A stretch of DNA of 64,000 nucleotides, taken from Pseudo-nitzschia pungens (lineage: Eukaryota; Bacillariophyta; Bacillariophyceae; Bacillariales; Bacillariaceae). Made by a program: the position numbers and the translations under genes. How positions within the stretch are numbered: the first letter of the stretch is position 1; every line of letters starts with the position of its first letter. The stretch lies in the NCBI GenBank assembly GCA_037355855.1, contig CM074765.1:2542001-2606000 (forward strand). The letters are read 5' to 3'. The notes under the pieces were generated by a model. It ran no database searches. It was not told where the DNA came from and saw only the letters and a list, made by a program, of their open reading frames with translations. This document shows, in pieces, positions 60,602-64,000 of this stretch.

Positions 60602-63600
60602 ATGGCTTCTGATACCATCCACACCGGACCCCGCATCATCAACAGGTTTGCGGACGTCTGTGTGGAGGTATTGGACCACAAGGGAAGGGGGAGGATGCTC
60701 CGGGGCCTACTAGACTCTGGCTGCTCCAAATCCATCATACTAAGGCAATTTGTCGACCGAAGTCAACTAACGAACCGAGACCAAAGATCTGTCACCTACA
60801 ACACGTACGGAGGCAAGTTCAGAACCAAGTCTGCGGCTTCAGTGGGACTAAGGCTGATAGAATTTTCAAACTCTAAGACCATCAAATGGACCTTCCAAGT
60901 GGATGAGTATCATCACCATGAGGAAGTACCCTATGACATGATTATAGGATCCGATCTAATGGCACAACTGGGACTGGACATAAAATACAGCTCCCGAACA
61001 ATAGAATGGCAGGGTGACTCTATTCCCATGAAGGGGATGGGGGAGCTCTCGAACCCGGACAAATGTGAGGCAGTATTCTTTGCCAACACACAGAGTCCAA
61101 TCCTCCAACAAGAGGAAGAAAGGCAAGCCAAAATCTTGGACGCAGACTACTCCAAAGTCGATATAGACGCTATGGTCAACGAACTAGAGATTACTGCGGA
61201 ATCCAAGGAAGCCTTGAAGAAAACACTGAAGAAATTCCCGACACTCTTTGGAGGAGGTCTGGGACTACTGAAGAATATAGAACCGGTGTCCATTGAACTC
61301 CAACCAGGGGTCAAACCGGTCCGACAGAGGTACTACTCCGTACCCCATGCCTTTGAACAGGCACTACGAAAGGAGATCACCAGGCTCTGTGACATCGGGG
61401 TATTGGAAAAACTCCCCCACGATGATGACTCACCATGGGCGTCCCCGACCTTCTGTCAACCAAAGAAAACAGGCGATATCCGAGTTCTCACCGACTTCCG
61501 GAAAATGAACGCCGCCATCCAACGAAAACCATTCCCACTACCACGAATAGGGGAAACAATCCAAAGGCTCCAAAAGTTCAAATCAGCTACGGCGCTGGAC
61601 TTGTCCCAAGGTTACTACACCATCCCCATCTGCAAAGAGAGCCAGAAAATCTGCTCCACCATTTTGCCGTGGGGAAAGTATGCCTACAAGAGACTAGCAA
61701 TGGGGATTGCTTGTGCTCCGGATATCTTCCAGTCGGTCATGATGAACCTACTAGGGGATCTGGACTACGTTCTTGTCTATATTGATGATATCCTGATCAT
61801 TCAGCGGGAGGGAGAATCTGAACAGGATCACCTCAACAAAATCGATACAGTCCTACAAAGACTGGATGACGCCGGCTTTCGAGCCAACCTACGAAAATCC
61901 TTTTTCATGCAAAAAGAAGTGGAATATCTGGGATTTCTGTTAACAACAGAGGGCATTCAGCCCCAGCCAAAGAAGCTGGAGGCGATGAAGCGCCTGGAAG
62001 CCCCCAAGAACACCAAGCAACTCAAGATGTTCCTTGGAATGGTAAATTTCTACCGGGACATGTGGAAGCGCCGCTCCCACATCCTAGCCCCTCTGAACAA
62101 ACTAGCAGGGAAAAAGGGCAAAATGAATTGGTACTGGGGTCCAGCAGAGCAGAAAGCTTTCATGGAGGCGAAGAGGATGCTCGCAGATGAAGCGAAACTC
62201 GCATTCCCGGATTTCACGAAACCATTTCATCTCTACTCAGACGCCAGCGATAGGCAACTGGGAGCCACGGTATGCCAGGATGGCAAGCCCCTTGGTTTCT
62301 ACACCCGGAAGCTGAACTCGGCGCAGCTCAACTACACTGTTGGAGAAAAAGAACTCCTGGGCATAGTAGAAGGCCTGAAGGCATTCGAAGGAATCCTACG
62401 AGGACAAGATGTGATTATTCACACAGACCACCTTAACCTGCTCTATCAGCAGATGCCCACCCAAAGGATGGTCCGGTGGAGACTCCTCATGGAGGAGTTC
62501 CACCCGGTAGTCAAGCATGTGGCTGGCAAAGACAACGATGCAGCAGATGCACTATCACGACTGGATATTACGGATGACCCAGCAGATACGGTGGAATGGC
62601 TACCACCAAATAAGCCCCTCACCTACGCGGATGAGGAAGAGCACCTCCGGCAACTCCTATTCCCGCTTGGAGAAGCGCCGGAAGAATTCCAGGGCAATAG
62701 TGCATTCCCACTTGCCCCGGACATGATTCAGTTCTACCAGCAAAAGGACACAGGAATCATGAGTGCTCTGGAAAAAGACAATCGACTAACCACCAAAATG
62801 GTGGAAGGTTACAATCTAATCCACAAAGAAGGAAAGATTCTGATTCCCGACAAACTCAAGGACAGAGTCATGGAATGGTACCACAGCATGTTGGTCCATC
62901 CCGGAGAAAAGAGAATGGAACAGAGCATACGCTCAGTGTTCACCTGGAAAGGCCTACGGAAGGACGTTCAGGACCTCTGCAAACACTGCCACACGTGTCA
63001 GATGTTTAAGAAGAGTGGCCGGAAGAAGTATGGACTACTACCGGAAAAAGCAGCTGAGGTCACCAAATGGCAGAGGGTCAATGTGGACCTCTGGGGACCT
63101 GCAACTGTCCACAACAAAAATGGTAAAGACTACCAAATCCATGTCCTCACCATGGTGGACCCAGTGACCGGATGGTTTGAACTGGCTCACCTGAAGGACT
63201 CCCCAAATGCAGCAGAAACTCAACGATTGTTGGACAGTACCTGGCTGGCAAGATATCCGCGCCCAAAGGAAATTGGCTTTGATGGCGGGAGTGAGTTCAA
63301 AGCAGAGTTCCAAGAGCTCTGCGAGAACATGGGGATGAAAAGAAAGCCCAGTGGGGCTTGGAACCCACAATCCAACTCGGTGTTGGAAAGGATCCATCAG
63401 GTATTAAAGGACTGTCTGTTGTCCTTCAACCTAGAAAACAGGGACCTCCACGAGGAGGACCCTTTTGAGGAATTCACCACCAAGGCAGCATATGCTATCA
63501 GAAGCGCCATCCATACCACCCTGGGGTACTCCCCAGCGCAACTGGTGTTTGGTCGAGACATGTTCATGCCGGTGAACTTCCCAGTGGATTGGGAAGCAAT

Positions 63601-63874
63601 CCAAGCAAGGAAGCAGAAAAGCATCCACAAGAGCAACATCAGGGAAAACCAGAAGAGGATCCCCCATGTCTATAAAGAAGGAGACTATGTCACCCTGGAA
63701 AGGAAGGGCATTATTCCAAAACTATCCTTCCCACGGCAAGGACCTTACAAGGTGCTCAAGGCCCATGATAATGGAACTGTAACTATTGAAACTGCTCCTT
63801 TTGTAACTGACCGGGTTAACATCAGGAGAGTCCATCCCTATTATTGCAGGGATAGCCCTGAACCAGAGAAGTAA
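60602..63874 (+). CDS. pol: gypsy A3 Pol: protease-RT-RNase H-integrase (1090 aa)
   Basis: ATG directly after the gag TGA, same frame. Same length as the A2 Pol and differing at only a few dozen residues or fewer. Protease LLDSGCS, RT YIDDILII (61778), RNase H LYSDASD (~62226), integrase CKHCHTCQMF (~62980), and D,D-35-E with NVDLWGP (63083), GFDGGSEF (63273) and VLERIH (63380) are all present. Enzymatically it looks complete. With gag carrying a stop upstream, translation of pol by read-through of two stops would be inefficient, whereas restart at the pol ATG would be less affected. Confidence 0.92.
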   Translation: MASDTIHTGPRIINRFADVCVEVLDHKGRGRMLRGLLDSGCSKSIILRQFVDRSQLTNRDQRSVTYNTYGGKFRTKSAASVGLRLIEFSNSKTIKWTFQVDEYHHHEEVPYDMIIGSDLMAQLGLDIKYSSRTIEWQGDSIPMKGMGELSNPDKCEAVFFANTQSPILQQEEERQAKILDADYSKVDIDAMVNELEITAESKEALKKTLKKFPTLFGGGLGLLKNIEPVSIELQPGVKPVRQRYYSVPHAFEQALRKEITRLCDIGVLEKLPHDDDSPWASPTFCQPKKTGDIRVLTDFRKMNAAIQRKPFPLPRIGETIQRLQKFKSATALDLSQGYYTIPICKESQKICSTILPWGKYAYKRLAMGIACAPDIFQSVMMNLLGDLDYVLVYIDDILIIQREGESEQDHLNKIDTVLQRLDDAGFRANLRKSFFMQKEVEYLGFLLTTEGIQPQPKKLEAMKRLEAPKNTKQLKMFLGMVNFYRDMWKRRSHILAPLNKLAGKKGKMNWYWGPAEQKAFMEAKRMLADEAKLAFPDFTKPFHLYSDASDRQLGATVCQDGKPLGFYTRKLNSAQLNYTVGEKELLGIVEGLKAFEGILRGQDVIIHTDHLNLLYQQMPTQRMVRWRLLMEEFHPVVKHVAGKDNDAADALSRLDITDDPADTVEWLPPNKPLTYADEEEHLRQLLFPLGEAPEEFQGNSAFPLAPDMIQFYQQKDTGIMSALEKDNRLTTKMVEGYNLIHKEGKILIPDKLKDRVMEWYHSMLVHPGEKRMEQSIRSVFTWKGLRKDVQDLCKHCHTCQMFKKSGRKKYGLLPEKAAEVTKWQRVNVDLWGPATVHNKNGKDYQIHVLTMVDPVTGWFELAHLKDSPNAAETQRLLDSTWLARYPRPKEIGFDGGSEFKAEFQELCENMGMKRKPSGAWNPQSNSVLERIHQVLKDCLLSFNLENRDLHEEDPFEEFTTKAAYAIRSAIHTTLGYSPAQLVFGRDMFMPVNFPVDWEAIQARKQKSIHKSNIRENQKRIPHVYKEGDYVTLERKGIIPKLSFPRQGPYKVLKAHDNGTVTIETAPFVTDRVNIRRVHPYYCRDSPEPEK

Positions 63875-63898
63875 TTGTTACAGTACCATGGAGGAGTA

Positions 63899-64000
63899 TG
63901 CCGTGCACCGGAATACAGTCACGAGTCTACTCGGGACTGGATTAAGGTTGAGGATAAATTAGCGAGGCGTTGGAATCGCCGATTCCAAATGCCAATCGAA
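63899..64000 (+). repeat. 3' LTR of gypsy A3 (first 102 bp)
   Basis: Starts TGCCGTGCACCGG after the purine tract CATGGAGGAGTA and is identical to the 5' LTR as far as the window goes, by eye. Confidence 0.92.

Larger units (their letters stand above)
58236..64000 (+). mobile_element. Ty3/gypsy family A, copy A3 (3' LTR cut by window end)
   Basis: Full-length family A copy in E4, preceded by CCTCT, its presumed target duplicate. 5' LTR 58236-58420, leader, gag with one nonsense codon, intact pol, and the first 102 bp of the 3' LTR from 63899. Very close to A2 in pol. Confidence 0.95.

Noticed and set aside
32240..64000. tRNA, rRNA or snRNA genes
   Set aside because: No cloverleaf or conserved rRNA segment was recognised by eye on either strand; short TTCGAA-type words alone are not enough.

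Overview
This window is a transposon-dense stretch of a eukaryotic nuclear genome. No bacterial-style operons, rRNA or tRNA genes were recognised. The two Ty3/gypsy families, the long two-ORF LINE and the variant zinc-knuckle Gag proteins recall diatom/stramenopile repeats, but that placement rests on recall of such proteins and is only moderately secure. One candidate host gene is visible (about 32.6-35.8 kb, minus strand), a long, apparently disordered protein of unknown function. Nearly everything else is mobile DNA, nested several layers deep, and most layers can be resolved from exact target-site duplications (TSDs).

Left block (1-7.7 kb): a 5'-cut, internally deleted gypsy family A copy (A1, 1-3131) sits in the first bases of the 5' LTR of a decayed family B-related element (B', 3132-6208). 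Next comes an ORF joining an unrecognised domain to an integrase fragment of family A (6248-7468), ending in a family A LTR (7493-7666).

LINE block (7.9-32.2 kb): an old 5'-truncated LINE (L1a: ~7915-9158, 25749-26299, 32114-32236) was hit by a full-length LINE X (9159-~23903, 19-bp TSD). X has a very long 5' region, ORF1, and ORF2 with endonuclease, reverse transcriptase (RT), RNase H and zinc knuckle. X's ORF1 was later split by a 1.9-kb ORF-less element E1 (14910-16846, 18-bp TSD). A 5'-truncated LINE Y (23904-25748) lies on X's 3' tail. An intact gypsy A copy (A2, 26300-32113, minus strand, indistinguishable 187-bp LTRs, TSD CTTGG) lies in the L1a 3' UTR.

Middle block (32.2-43.9 kb): the candidate host gene, a 671-bp Stowaway-like MITE with TA duplication, a degenerate ~160-bp repeat array, and a complete gypsy B element (37889-43604, 291-bp LTRs differing at one base, TSD GTACT) inserted into that array.

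Right block (44-64 kb): a minus-strand transposase-like pseudogene (GQNKN/GHTKN motifs) was hit by E2, which was itself hit by E3. It was hit again by E4, which in turn received a 7.8-kb element with terminal inverted repeats packed with seven different tandem arrays (50254-58059) and a third gypsy A copy (A3, 58236 to the window end).

Main points of interest: (1) a ~2-kb non-autonomous retroposon family (E) that keeps the structured 5' and 3' ends of the LINE, including a 3' hairpin with a compensatory base-pair change; (2) the satellite-filled inverted-repeat element; (3) gag and pol in one frame separated by a single UGA in both gypsy families, with perfect palindromes where a primer-binding site is expected.
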